Shown: positions 26,785 to 35,406, counted from the stretch's first letter. The stretch is DNA of 64,000 nucleotides from Oscillospiraceae bacterium (GCA_015064555.1 SVRZ01000007.1:1-64000), one strand, 5' to 3'. Translations and numbers: made by a program. Notes: generated from the sequence alone by a model not told the origin.

Positions 26785-26916
26785 TTAGCTAAGACTGCCA
26801 GTTAGTATGACTTTTATAGCATAGGTAATCATTGCAACAAATGATACAATGTATAAAAATTCCGATAATACCGAAACACGGTCAAAAGATTGATTTTTAT
26901 CTGTTGTTTTTTGCAT
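26785..26916 (-). CDS. Small single-span membrane protein (43 aa)
   Basis: A short open frame not obvious by length: ATG at 26916 preceded by AAGGG five bases upstream, stop at 26785, 43 residues. The first 18 are polar and charged (MQKTTDKNQSFDRVSV), the rest is one hydrophobic segment (LYIVSFVAMITYAIKVIL) and a short tail. It starts 27 bp after the stop of the immunity-like gene on the same strand and shares its AT-rich composition, so it is likely the last gene of that cassette. Function unknown. Confidence 0.6.
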   Translation of the reverse strand: MQKTTDKNQSFDRVSVLSEFLYIVSFVAMITYAIKVILTGSLS

Positions 26917-26943
26917 GAAATCCCTTCAATTTCTTCAACTTAG

Positions 26944-27354
26944 TTATTCTAATTTCTTATAGTACTTTCTCAATTTGATCCGTGTTTTGTAATAATTATC
27001 CGCATCTATAGCAAAATATCCAAGCTGATTGTAATACGACAACAACTTATCCTTATTGCAATAAAAGACACACCTTAAAAAATCTTCAACAGTATCAAAA
27101 TCAAATTTTGTGATAATACCGTAAGTTTCTATAGAATCAATATTATTTTTGTGTTGATGTAAATTTTCAAATACAATGACAATTGATGGAATTAAAATAT
27201 CGAATTTGCATTCTATTGATAGATAATTCAGTTCGCTCTCCTTATCAAGAATTCTGAATATTTTTTCATTTGCAAACGATTGATATATTGATGTAAATTC
27301 ATCAATGTTATAGTTTTTAAATTTGATTTTAAGATAAAAATCCGCTATTCCCAT
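26944..27354 (-). CDS. Immunity-like protein next to an Rhs remnant
   Basis: 136 residues from an ATG at 27354 that has GGGGGAG five bases upstream. The frame stays open further to 27528 but that part encodes an Rhs fragment. The product is soluble-looking, alpha/beta mixed, rich in Ile, Lys, Asn, Phe and Tyr, with sequence such as YLKIKFKNYNIDEF and FDFDTVEDFLRCVFY. No family recognised. Small acidic/basic proteins directly after Rhs C-termini are typically the immunity partners of the polymorphic toxin, which is the basis for the name (inference from position). AT content is clearly above its neighbours. Confidence 0.55.
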   Translation of the reverse strand: MGIADFYLKIKFKNYNIDEFTSIYQSFANEKIFRILDKESELNYLSIECKFDILIPSIVIVFENLHQHKNNIDSIETYGIITKFDFDTVEDFLRCVFYCNKDKLLSYYNQLGYFAIDADNYYKTRIKLRKYYKKLE

Positions 27355-27528
27355 AATTGCTCCCCCTATTTCACCAAAAAGAAATTGACATATCGGAGCG
27401 TAGAACGTAGAAGATACGTAAGTCGCAGGGTGAACTTCGATAAGCCTGTCCATAGCATCATAAGTATATCGTACTCCGGTGTTTTTATCGCTGTTTACTG
27501 TTGCGAGAAGCTTGCCGGAAATACTCAT
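27355..27528 (-). pseudogene. Remnant of an Rhs/YD-repeat protein gene
   Basis: In-frame sequence upstream of the immunity-like gene reads SISGKLLATV and TGVRYTYDAMDRLIEV, a clear YD/RHS repeat (Y-x-Y-D-x-x-x-R-L). Only about 40 repeat residues survive; there is no Rhs core, hyperconserved domain or toxin domain around it. It has an ATG at 27528 but no good ribosome site, and a stop codon of the preceding gene lies in the same frame. Best read as debris of a larger Rhs toxin gene. Confidence 0.6.
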
Positions 27529-27540
27529 TAAAGCTTTATT

Positions 27541-28086
27541 TTACGTTGGGCAAACCATTTGATTATATCCTTTTATGTTTACTTCAAAAGTTAAGTTTTT
27601 TGAAAAATTCAATCCCTCGTCAAAAACATCAACTTCAATTATAATGTCATACTTTTTACCGTCTGCCACTTGCACAGATTCTTCTGTAAATGTTCCTCCA
27701 TTAATATAACCCTCATATATAGAGTTCGTATTTTGTTCAAATTCAATTGTGTTTCCCAGCTCATTCTTAAACAAAACAGTCTCATTTTCTTTGAAAAGCA
27801 CATTTTTTATTATGACAGTTTCTTTTCCGCTTTTTGAATATGCGTCTACATATACAACATATACTCCGTGGTTTATAGCTTTGACTTGGGGTATAATCAC
27901 AACATTCTGAATTCTTGCAAAAGCAAATTCCTCTGAGGTAAAATAATTCTCATTTACATCACCGGTTATGTTCTTAATGTTAAACTCCTTGTAGCTCTCT
28001 GCCAAATGACATGGACATGAACATAAATTTAAAATTATGCCTATAGATAACAAAAGAATCATTACGATTCTTAATTCTTTTTTCAT
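27541..28086 (-). CDS. Lipoprotein of unknown function
   Basis: 181 residues from an ATG at 28086 with GGAGG seven bases upstream (a longer frame from 28122 lacks a ribosome site). N-terminus KKELRIVMILLLSIG is a signal peptide with a cysteine-rich lipobox region ending LNLCSC. The mature part is beta-rich and Asn/Lys-rich with no recognised domain. It heads the AT-rich cassette; the next frame begins 12 bases after its stop. May be a membrane-anchored partner of the toxin/immunity remnant, or unrelated cargo. Confidence 0.7.
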   Translation of the reverse strand: MKKELRIVMILLLSIGIILNLCSCPCHLAESYKEFNIKNITGDVNENYFTSEEFAFARIQNVVIIPQVKAINHGVYVVYVDAYSKSGKETVIIKNVLFKENETVLFKNELGNTIEFEQNTNSIYEGYINGGTFTEESVQVADGKKYDIIIEVDVFDEGLNFSKNLTFEVNIKGYNQMVCPT

Positions 28087-28162
28087 CAAAGTTCCTCCTG
28101 TTTTTTGTATTTTGCCCGACAATTATTTTCTTGAATACCCACCGGGCAAGGTGAAAATACGC

Positions 28163-28229
28163 AAAAGAGCACAGAACCACCGTGTCCGACGGTGTTTCTA
28201 AGCCGCGCGGATAGATCTCCTATGCTCTA
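28163..28229 (-). ncRNA. Structured leader or small RNA upstream of the lipoprotein
   Basis: Minus-strand sequence starting just after a promoter folds as a three-way junction: a 9-bp closing stem (AGAGCATAG with CTGTGCTCT), a GGA..TCC hairpin and a stem AGAA-CACCGT with ACGGTG-TTCT, joined by GCGCGGCTT. A short T run follows the closing stem. A second long-range stem (TTGCCCG with CGGGCAA) lies between it and the start codon at 28086. Could be a riboswitch-like leader or a free sRNA; family not recognised. Confidence 0.4.
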
Positions 28230-28234
28230 AATTT

Positions 28235-28263
28235 ATTATACATTAAATGGAATTTTTTCGCAA
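28235..28263 (-). promoter_or_regulatory. Promoter of the AT-rich cassette
   Basis: Minus-strand TTGCGA (28258-28263), 17 bp, TATAAT (28235-28240). Confidence 0.5.
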
Positions 28264-28344
28264 TAGCTTTTTGTCGCCGGCGGTGTAAAAATTTCAGGAA
28301 AGTTTTTGTGCATATTACCGAATTGGCGAAAACAACTCCGGGCA

Positions 28345-28857
28345 ATAGCGTGATGCTCTTAACGGAGCATTCACGCTATAGGGCTAAGCCCAAACCCCTA
28401 TACAAGCAGAAAAAGAGAGAACAAAATTGCGGATGAAACCGTTTTGTTCTCTCTTTTTCTGCTAGTGATGTTTTTGCTGACGCAAAAGTGATGCTATTCG
28501 CTACGCTCATAATGATGTATTTGCTGTCGCAAAAGTGATGCTATGCTACGCATAATGATGTTGCTCGCCAAGGCTCGCAGTGATGTGATGCTTGCCCACT
28601 ACGCCGTCAGGCGTAACATCATTCACGCAGTGAACATCATTGCCGAAGGCAACATCACTGCCACAGGCAACATCTTTTGCCAACTGTGCCGAAGGCACAA
28701 CATCATTCACGCAGTGAACATCATTGCCGAAGGCAACATCACTGCCGCAGGCAACATCACTGCCGCAGGCAACATCACTGCCGAAGGCAACATCACTTGC
28801 CCGCAAGGGCAAACATCATTTAGCGTGAATGCTCGGTTAAGAGCATCACGCTATTTC
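28345..28857. repeat. Mini-hairpin repeat element, copy 1
   Basis: From 28464 the DNA is a string of short perfect hairpins separated by TGATG in the left part and by CATCA, its complement, in the right part. Typical right-arm units are TTGCC-GAA-GGCAA plus CATCAC, 18 bp period. The segment ends are related inverted copies: a hairpin GCGTGATGCTC/GAGCATTCACGC at 28347-28381 and its reverse orientation at 28829-28857. No protein is encoded; frames through it are repeats of 'ITAAGN' or 'GSDVAC'. A near-identical element lies at 44740-45130. Confidence 0.8.
28405..28463. terminator. 22-bp perfect hairpin at the edge of the repeat element
   Basis: 28405-28426 is the exact complement of 28442-28463 (AGCAGAAAAAGAGAG..), loop of 15 bases, then AGTGATG, the first base pairs of the mini-hairpin array. 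The analogous position in copy 2 also has a hairpin of A/G-rich and T/C-rich arms. Confidence 0.75.
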
Positions 28858-30008
28858 GTCGGACTATCCGCAGTTCTGCGGAAGTTGCTGTACTGATCAA
28901 GAACCTCCTGAGATATACTGGGAGCGACCTTCTCAAATGCCTTTTCAAACATCTGGACGGTAAGCGGGATGGGCTCGCTTCCGCCTGCTGCCTGTATCTG
29001 CTCTATGGCAAGACGGCAAGCCTCCTCTATGGCACCCGAAAGGTCTGCCGCAGAGAAGTATGCGGGGGGCTCCGGAACGGGGCCGAGATTGGTCATCTTG
29101 ATCCTGGGCTTCTCGGTCATTTCAAGAATGCTGTCATAGGTCAGTCCGGGCTCGAGAGCTATGCCCTTCAGCTTGCCCTCGATGATAGCACGCTTAGCCT
29201 CTCTATCGGGAGGAGTTATATGTATCTGGTGGGTAAATCTCTTATAACGGAGGAATGCCGAGTCGATAAGGTCGGGACGGTTGGTAGCTCCGATGAGAAC
29301 TCGCTTTGAGCCGTCGACACCAAATCCGTTCAGCCTCTGAAGAAGCTCGGTGGTAACTGCCGCCTTATAGTCCTTGGTGTCGGAGGTTCTCGTGCTGAAT
29401 ATGGATTCGCACTCGTCTATGAAGAGAATGGCTCCGTCCGGGCACGCCTCTATCTGATTGAAGATATCTCTTACAGCCTGCTCGGATGCACCGACGTAGG
29501 ACTTGAAGATATCGGCGGGGGTTATGATGAAGAGGGGAAGCTTCATCTCGTTTGCTATAGCCTGTGCAAACATGGTCTTACCTGTTCCGGGAGCGCCGTA
29601 CATCAGTATACCAAGTCCGCCCTCCATCTTGTATGCCTTAAGGAGCTTCGCATTCTTCGCCATGAAGATAAAGCTCTTCGTAAGCTTCTTGACCGGCTCA
29701 AGTCCCTTGATATCGTCAAAGGTGGTGTCCGGTATCTCTGCCTTCATAACAGAGCCGAGTGCCTTCGCTCTGTCGTTACAGAGGTTCTGAAGCTCGGTAT
29801 AACGGGTTATTTCCTGCTCGTTCTTCTCGTTTGCGACGATCTCCTTGGCAAGCTGAGCTACGTTCAGGTAAAGCTTACAGAAGTCGGATCTCTCCTCGTC
29901 CTTTATTCCGCTTATCTGCCTACCGTTCAGCTTCGCTTTTATTTCGTCACGCTTTTTCTTACATTCTTCCTTCAGCTCCTGAAGTCTATTCGATTCTTTT
30001 CCTAACAT
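28851..30008 (-). CDS. Vps4-like AAA ATPase
   Basis: Single AAA ATPase of 385 residues. Residues 1-85 form a charged helical region (RLQELKEECKKKRDEI, CKLYLNVAQLAKEIVANE) of the size and shape of a three-helix MIT domain. The ATPase has FDDIKGLEPVKKL, Walker A GAPGTGKT (~137-144), pore-loop-like KSYVGASEQAVRDIF, Walker B AILFIDECES (~195), sensor IGATNRPD and an arginine-finger region. The C-terminus SISQEVLDQYSNF resembles the Vps4-type terminal helix that follows the AAA fold in the meiotic clade. Vps4-like assignment is by eye; FtsH- or SpoVK-like is less likely. Last gene of a six-gene operon; its stop codon is supplied by the repeat element. Confidence 0.8.
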   Translation of the reverse strand: MLGKESNRLQELKEECKKKRDEIKAKLNGRQISGIKDEERSDFCKLYLNVAQLAKEIVANEKNEQEITRYTELQNLCNDRAKALGSVMKAEIPDTTFDDIKGLEPVKKLTKSFIFMAKNAKLLKAYKMEGGLGILMYGAPGTGKTMFAQAIANEMKLPLFIITPADIFKSYVGASEQAVRDIFNQIEACPDGAILFIDECESIFSTRTSDTKDYKAAVTTELLQRLNGFGVDGSKRVLIGATNRPDLIDSAFLRYKRFTHQIHITPPDREAKRAIIEGKLKGIALEPGLTYDSILEMTEKPRIKMTNLGPVPEPPAYFSAADLSGAIEEACRLAIEQIQAAGGSEPIPLTVQMFEKAFEKVAPSISQEVLDQYSNFRRTADSPTK

Positions 30009-30045
30009 AATATCTCTCCTGTTTTTTGTTTTTTATGCCGGAAAA

Positions 30046-30744
30046 TTAAATATCCCAGCTTCCGTCGGTATCGGAGGATGCACTCTTGGTTGCGGAGGAT
30101 GCGGGCATGGGTGCGCCGCCCTTCTCTGCTCTGCGCTTCTCGAGGAACTTTCTTGCCGCCGAGTTATCGTCAACAAGCGAAGGATCGCCCTTGCCCTCCT
30201 TCTTCTTTTTCTTCGCGTTGTTATCCGCGATCTTCTTGGTTACCTTCTTGAGCTGAGTGGTGGTGCCGCGAAGAGTTTCAACCATATCCATAGCCATCTG
30301 ATACTTGGTGGTGATGGTAAGGACGGTCTGCTTCATTCTGCCGATATTGTTCTGCTGAATGCGCTGCATCTTTGCCTTCTCTCTCATACGCGACCAGAAG
30401 CCGTACTTATGGTCGAGAGTCTGCTCCATAACCGAATTGCTGAAGTTCATAGTCTGATCTATAAAGCTCATAGCATCGGTAAGACAGCCGGTTATCATAT
30501 CCATCGCGCTGAGCATCTTCATAACGTCCTTCATCTTTATCGCAACGTCCAAGAAGAGCTCCATTATCTCTACCATAAAGTAATCGGGTCCGTATTCCTC
30601 TATGGTCTGGTCTATATAGTCTGCCATCTCCTCAAGCTTCTGATCGTATCTCTCAAGAGCCTTCTTCTTCTGGCGCTCCTGAGTCTGACGGTCAAGCTGA
30701 GCGCTTATGCCCGATTGTACTGTTTTCTGCTTGGATTCAATCAT
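30046..30744 (-). CDS. All-helical protein, candidate ESCRT-III-like partner
   Basis: 232 residues, strongly helical, no signal peptide. Basic N-terminal helices (LDRQTQERQKKKALERYDQK) are followed by a Met-rich helix with AIKMKDVMKMLSAMDMITG and DAMSFIDQTMNFSNSVMEQ, then KTVLTITTKYQMAMDMVETL, a Lys-rich stretch, and an acidic, Ser-rich tail ending DTDGSWDI. The basic-first, acidic-tail layout and the 'MxxxMxxMD..' segment recall ESCRT-III/Snf7 proteins, which are the natural partners of Vps4-type ATPases; gene order puts it directly before the AAA gene. The similarity is a weak visual one; it may instead be an unrelated coiled-coil adaptor. Confidence 0.6.
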   Translation of the reverse strand: MIESKQKTVQSGISAQLDRQTQERQKKKALERYDQKLEEMADYIDQTIEEYGPDYFMVEIMELFLDVAIKMKDVMKMLSAMDMITGCLTDAMSFIDQTMNFSNSVMEQTLDHKYGFWSRMREKAKMQRIQQNNIGRMKQTVLTITTKYQMAMDMVETLRGTTTQLKKVTKKIADNNAKKKKKEGKGDPSLVDDNSAARKFLEKRRAEKGGAPMPASSATKSASSDTDGSWDI

Positions 30745-30774
30745 TGTTATTATCTCCTGTTGATGTATTCTTTC

Positions 30775-30804
30775 GCTAAGAGCCGAGTCATTTATCGGCT
30801 CTTA
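30775..30804. other. Intergenic hairpin inside the six-gene operon
   Basis: CTAAGAGCCGA and TCGGCTCTTAG form an 11-bp stem in the 99-bp gap between the helicase gene and the 232-aa gene. No T run follows on the minus strand, so it is more likely an mRNA processing or stability element than a terminator. Confidence 0.5.
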
Positions 30805-30843
30805 GCTCGATTTTTATAAATAATTGTTTACAAAAAGTGGGGT

Positions 30844-33800
30844 TTATTCACCAACGTACTTTTTGATAGCCTCTGCAATCGCCTTCTTCTCGTTGTCCTT
30901 ATTGTCAACCCAATCGTGGATGAATACCCTGTGAGTATTCCAGCCGCGAGCCTTGAGGATATTGTAATAACGGATGTTATTATCGATATACTTATCTGCG
31001 GCACTGGGCATCTCGCAATAGATAGAAAGCAACGCGCGGCTTGCATCGGGGGAAAGAATAGCTATGGGCATACGCACCGAGCCCTTGGTCGCGCCGCAGT
31101 TTATTACAACGCGCTCCTCGGAAATACCGAGCTCGTTGATTATGAAATCTGCAACCGATCTTACAAAGCCGGGGCGATTAACGTCACCTGTGGATATGAA
31201 CTGCATTCTTCCGTCCTTATCAAACCTCTCGGTTATCTCAAGGTAGGAGCGGATGAATACGTTTGATATATCTATGGGACGTATCGAGTGGATCATGGTA
31301 ACCGAGCTTCTCGCTCTCGTTACCGCAACGTTGAATATACATTCACCGACAGAGCTTCTTCCGAGATCTCCGTATGCCTCTCTTATCTTACCGTTCTTAT
31401 CTTTACCGTAAGCGAGAGAAACGATCATATGATCTATTTCCTGTCCCTGAACGGTCTCGATAGTCTTGAAGAAGATAAGCTTCTCGGGAAGATCGTCAAA
31501 GTTGGTGAGCGCGGTGGAAATCATATTCTTGAGCGATTTATTCGCATTTACAAGCGACTTGATCTTGGTGAGCTGGGATTCACCGAAGGCTACTATACCG
31601 ACCGACTCGGAAAGAACGCCGGTATCGTGATCGAAGTATACCTCGAAGTGCTTCTCAAGCTCTGCAACAGCCGCATTTGCCTCTGCCTCGTTTACACCGC
31701 CCTCGCATCTTCCGTCCTCCATAAAGATATCCTTGAAGCCAAGGCCGAAGGATCTCGGAACGGATGCCGGGAAGGTTCTCATATACGGATAATAGCGCTC
31801 CTGCGAGAAGGCTATCAGAGCCTCGGTCTTACTGCGGTAGTGGCAGGCAAGCTGCTCAACGTCGAATCTGCCCGAGTTGAGCGCTAGAGCAAGAACGGAG
31901 GTTTCGGGCGGGAGGAAGGTTGCGCTTCCGTCCTCGGAAACTATCGTATGCTCGGAGGGCTTTGCAAAGTGCTTGATGGGAGGCATCTGCCATTCGTCAC
32001 CGACGAATACGCACTGCTTCGCACGGAAGAGCACCGAGAGGATAGAGGTGGGCTCAAGCTGGCTCGACTCATCAACGATAAGCACGTCAAAGTCGGAATA
32101 CTCGGGAGTACCGAACAGAACGCTGACGGTTGAGGGAGATACGAGCATACACTTCTTGAGCTTGAGAATAGCCGAGCCGTAAAGCTTGAATATTCTTCTC
32201 AGGGTGTTTATATTATCTCTGCCGGCATTGAGGAATGCGAACTCGGAGCTCTTGCAGCTCTTGATCCTGTTTATGCAAGCCTCTCTTATGGTCTTGACGT
32301 TGAACTCGCGCACAGCCGCCTCGCACTGAGCGAATTTATCCATATGGCGGGCGATCTCGTTACCTCTGCCGTTTCTCGCGGAGAGCTGATATCTCTTCGC
32401 CATGACTGCAAGATCGAATACAGAATGCTCGAATATATCGGTGAACTCGCGGTTTCCGCGATGGCGCATCGAATACTCAAACGGTCTGAAGAAGCCTTCG
32501 AGAGTAACGTCGCCGCTCTTCTCGCTTCTCATTGCGAAGTATCTGCTTGCCGCATTGAGAACGCCTCTGTCGGTGGACTCCTTCTGATATATCTCAAGGT
32601 GACCGAAGGTGAGCTGAGACTGAAGCTCGGAATAGCAGTTCTTGAAGCACTTTTCTCCGAATGCGGTAAAGTCGCGGAGCAGCTCCTCGATCTTTCTGCC
32701 GAGTGCTCTGCCGCACCTGCAGATATCGGGAAGCTCGTCTGCAAGCTTCTCTATGGGCTTGAATTCAAGAGCCTTCTGACGGATGAACTCGCATATCGCA
32801 ACGGCGGATTCTGCCGCGTTGGTAAGACGGGTTCTGTATGCATTATCATACCTTTCAACAAGTGTGATCTCGGAGCCGCCGAAATCATTCCATGCCTCGG
32901 TGAGCTTCTTCAGGGCATCTGCGGCGATATATGCGTTTTCAAGATCCTCTACGGTGGCATTGTCCGCGCATACTGCGTGCTCGAGAGCATTGGTTATGGA
33001 CATATACGAGGTCCTGATGCTTGATGCATATTCTGCGGCACCCTGACCTGCAATACCCGAGCGTCTTATGATGAAGGATATCGTTTCAAGGTCTTCAAGA
33101 GTGAGCTCCTGCCTGAATATTCTGGCAAGCTTCTCCGCCTCCTCCTGAGTCTTGAGCTGGCACTCAACTACCTTGTTTGCCTCGGAAGCGGCATTTACCA
33201 CCTCAATGAACTTGGGGCTGGAAAGATAACTGAGAGGACAAAGCTCCTCAAAGGCGCGCTTTGCCGCAAAGTCAAGAAGCTTCGGTCCCTCGGCATTGGT
33301 GCCCTCGTATTTAGCGAGTGCCTTATACGCCTTGTCTATCTGCGCGAGGGTATCCTTATTGACCTTGCCCTCTGCAAATATCTCGCACATATTGCGTCTG
33401 TGCGCCTGCTCCTCATCGTAATACTTATCCATAAGAGCGATGGTTGCTCTTGCAAGCGACTCGGACTCGCCCTTTATCTTGCTGATGAGATCCCATTTCT
33501 CATATATAGCCTTCAGCTCGGTTATCTTAAGTGTGGGATCGACTGTCAGCGCGTGCATATCCTTAGCGCAGGCATCGAGGTCTGCCTCCTTGGATATCTC
33601 GACCTTGAGGAATGCCTGCTCACCGAGAGCCGCCGCGCCGAGATAGTAATCTCTGAGCGCCTCAACTATGGCATCCTTCTTATCCTTATAATCAATTACC
33701 TGCTCGCTTGTGATGCTCGAGCGGAGAAGATTCATAACGGTTACAAGTCCGAAATCGGAAATGCTCGTCATCTCGATAGGTCTGAAGAGCTCGTCTGCCT

Positions 33801-35406
33801 CGGCACGGATAGCCGCTATCTTTTCATTTATAGCCTTTGCGCGCTCTATTGCCTCCTCGGAATTGGCAATAACACCGTCAAATGCATACCAGGGGCATAC
33901 CACGGTGGGGTGTGTTTCCTCACCCGTAAGCCCTGCGAAGTGGATGCTCGCCTCCTTTACGGTGGAAAGCAGACGGTTATACTCGTCACGGCTCATTCCG
34001 ATAAATACTCTGGGATCCTTGACCATGGGTACTGTCTCGATATCGGGGTATTTTTCAACCACGTCGAGCGCGTCGTAATAGGAAAGACCTACGAGATCGG
34101 TATTGAGGAAGTTCTCGCCGTAATATGCCGAGAGCTCCTGCTGAGATTTCGACATCTCATATATCTGATGATTCTTGTCATCGTAGAAGGACTGAGGAAG
34201 GGGTGCCCACTCATTCGCCGTCCTGAGAAGGGCGGAAAGATCGCGCTTTATAACGGTGGGATTGAGCTTCGCCGCCTGAGCCTCGGTCTCACACTCAAGG
34301 AGCATGACGAAATCGCGCAGCTCATCGGGAAGCTTATTGTATACCTCGGAGAGCGCGGCAAGCTTCTCGGATACCATCATGACCTTCTTGCCCTGCTCCA
34401 GGAGGGTTGCGATCATATTTACGATGGTAAGAGTCTTACCCGTTCCGGGAGGGCCCTTTATAACAAGCGATTCGCCCGCAAGAACTCGTCTTATCATTCT
34501 CTCCTGATTGGAGTCGTACTCCTTGATGAAGGAGGGAATACCCGCAAAGGGAGGAACTACCGGAATATTTCCCGAAATGCTCTCGGTAAAGAGTCTGTTT
34601 ACAAGCGGATGGTTGTATATCTCTTCCTTGTGGCGCTTGATATCGTAGTACATACAAAGCTCGTCATGGTTGTACTGAGATATAGCGACGGTATTCTTAT
34701 CAAACTCGAATACGGTTCCCTCGTCACCGCCCGAGCGGCAGGTATCTATATAGCTCTTCACAGCCGCAAAATAGTCCTTGCCGTCCTTGAGAAGCTCAAG
34801 ATTTACGGGAGTATCGAAGTCCATGGCAATTCCCGTTATGCTGGGGAAGCCCTTTACTATGGTCTCACCGTATACCTGACGAAGCTTTGCGATAAAGCAG
34901 GGGTTGATGTATATATCCTCGTCCATAAACTCTATGGCGATGGGGCTTGTTGCGACCGATCTGATAAGCCTTATCGGGAAGATAAGGAAGGGTGTCTGAA
35001 CCAGCTTGGTCTCATTTCCCGTGGAGGTAAGCTTCCAGCTGACGGTTCCCACGCTGAGGAACAGAGGGTTATTACCCTTCAGGTCAAGCTCCTTATAGAT
35101 AGCCTTGATGTATCTGTCAAGCTCCTTGGGATTGCGCTCGCCGCTGCTGCTGCACCAGTCAAGCACGTTTTTATCCATACCTATGATCTGCTCGTCGGCA
35201 GACTCGGCACTTCCGCGGAGAACGGTGTTTCCGACCTTTCCGATATGATCGGCAATTATTCTCAGAACTATCTCCGAATTTCTCTCGGGATCGTACGAGG
35301 ACAGGTAAAACGAGCTTTCGCGGCCTGCCTCAAGATCGAGAAGCTTATTCGCACCTACCGCATCGATATGCAATAGGTCCTGAATAAATGAATCGATATT
35401 GTTCAT
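30844..35406 (-). CDS. Giant UPF1-like superfamily 1 helicase with degenerate nuclease-like C-terminus
   Basis: 1520 residues. The N-terminal ~300 residues match the layout of the DUF4011-type domain that precedes such helicases. Walker A GPPGTGKT is near residue 320, Walker B DVLIVDESSQLEP near 1108, and motif VI NVAVTRARSSV near 1362; a ~750-residue helical insert separates motifs I and II. The last ~105 residues (RSVADFIINELGI, ARGWNTHRVFIHDW) resemble the Vsr/MTES_1575-like endonuclease end of related proteins, but the usual acidic core is replaced by LLSIYCEMPSA, so nuclease activity is doubtful. Expected to unwind or translocate on nucleic acid with ATP. Related helicases are common in defence islands. 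Confidence 0.85.
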   Translation of the reverse strand: MNNIDSFIQDLLHIDAVGANKLLDLEAGRESSFYLSSYDPERNSEIVLRIIADHIGKVGNTVLRGSAESADEQIIGMDKNVLDWCSSSGERNPKELDRYIKAIYKELDLKGNNPLFLSVGTVSWKLTSTGNETKLVQTPFLIFPIRLIRSVATSPIAIEFMDEDIYINPCFIAKLRQVYGETIVKGFPSITGIAMDFDTPVNLELLKDGKDYFAAVKSYIDTCRSGGDEGTVFEFDKNTVAISQYNHDELCMYYDIKRHKEEIYNHPLVNRLFTESISGNIPVVPPFAGIPSFIKEYDSNQERMIRRVLAGESLVIKGPPGTGKTLTIVNMIATLLEQGKKVMMVSEKLAALSEVYNKLPDELRDFVMLLECETEAQAAKLNPTVIKRDLSALLRTANEWAPLPQSFYDDKNHQIYEMSKSQQELSAYYGENFLNTDLVGLSYYDALDVVEKYPDIETVPMVKDPRVFIGMSRDEYNRLLSTVKEASIHFAGLTGEETHPTVVCPWYAFDGVIANSEEAIERAKAINEKIAAIRAEADELFRPIEMTSISDFGLVTVMNLLRSSITSEQVIDYKDKKDAIVEALRDYYLGAAALGEQAFLKVEISKEADLDACAKDMHALTVDPTLKITELKAIYEKWDLISKIKGESESLARATIALMDKYYDEEQAHRRNMCEIFAEGKVNKDTLAQIDKAYKALAKYEGTNAEGPKLLDFAAKRAFEELCPLSYLSSPKFIEVVNAASEANKVVECQLKTQEEAEKLARIFRQELTLEDLETISFIIRRSGIAGQGAAEYASSIRTSYMSITNALEHAVCADNATVEDLENAYIAADALKKLTEAWNDFGGSEITLVERYDNAYRTRLTNAAESAVAICEFIRQKALEFKPIEKLADELPDICRCGRALGRKIEELLRDFTAFGEKCFKNCYSELQSQLTFGHLEIYQKESTDRGVLNAASRYFAMRSEKSGDVTLEGFFRPFEYSMRHRGNREFTDIFEHSVFDLAVMAKRYQLSARNGRGNEIARHMDKFAQCEAAVREFNVKTIREACINRIKSCKSSEFAFLNAGRDNINTLRRIFKLYGSAILKLKKCMLVSPSTVSVLFGTPEYSDFDVLIVDESSQLEPTSILSVLFRAKQCVFVGDEWQMPPIKHFAKPSEHTIVSEDGSATFLPPETSVLALALNSGRFDVEQLACHYRSKTEALIAFSQERYYPYMRTFPASVPRSFGLGFKDIFMEDGRCEGGVNEAEANAAVAELEKHFEVYFDHDTGVLSESVGIVAFGESQLTKIKSLVNANKSLKNMISTALTNFDDLPEKLIFFKTIETVQGQEIDHMIVSLAYGKDKNGKIREAYGDLGRSSVGECIFNVAVTRARSSVTMIHSIRPIDISNVFIRSYLEITERFDKDGRMQFISTGDVNRPGFVRSVADFIINELGISEERVVINCGATKGSVRMPIAILSPDASRALLSIYCEMPSAADKYIDNNIRYYNILKARGWNTHRVFIHDWVDNKDNEKKAIAEAIKKYVGE

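Noticed and set aside
28543..28896. Frames encoding ITAAGN or GSDVAC repeats
   Set aside because: Translation of the mini-hairpin array; both strands are open because the unit length is a multiple of three.
33400..35376. 658-codon open frame on the plus strand
   Set aside because: It is antisense to the helicase gene whose motifs are intact; no ribosome site; composition mirrors the helicase codons.
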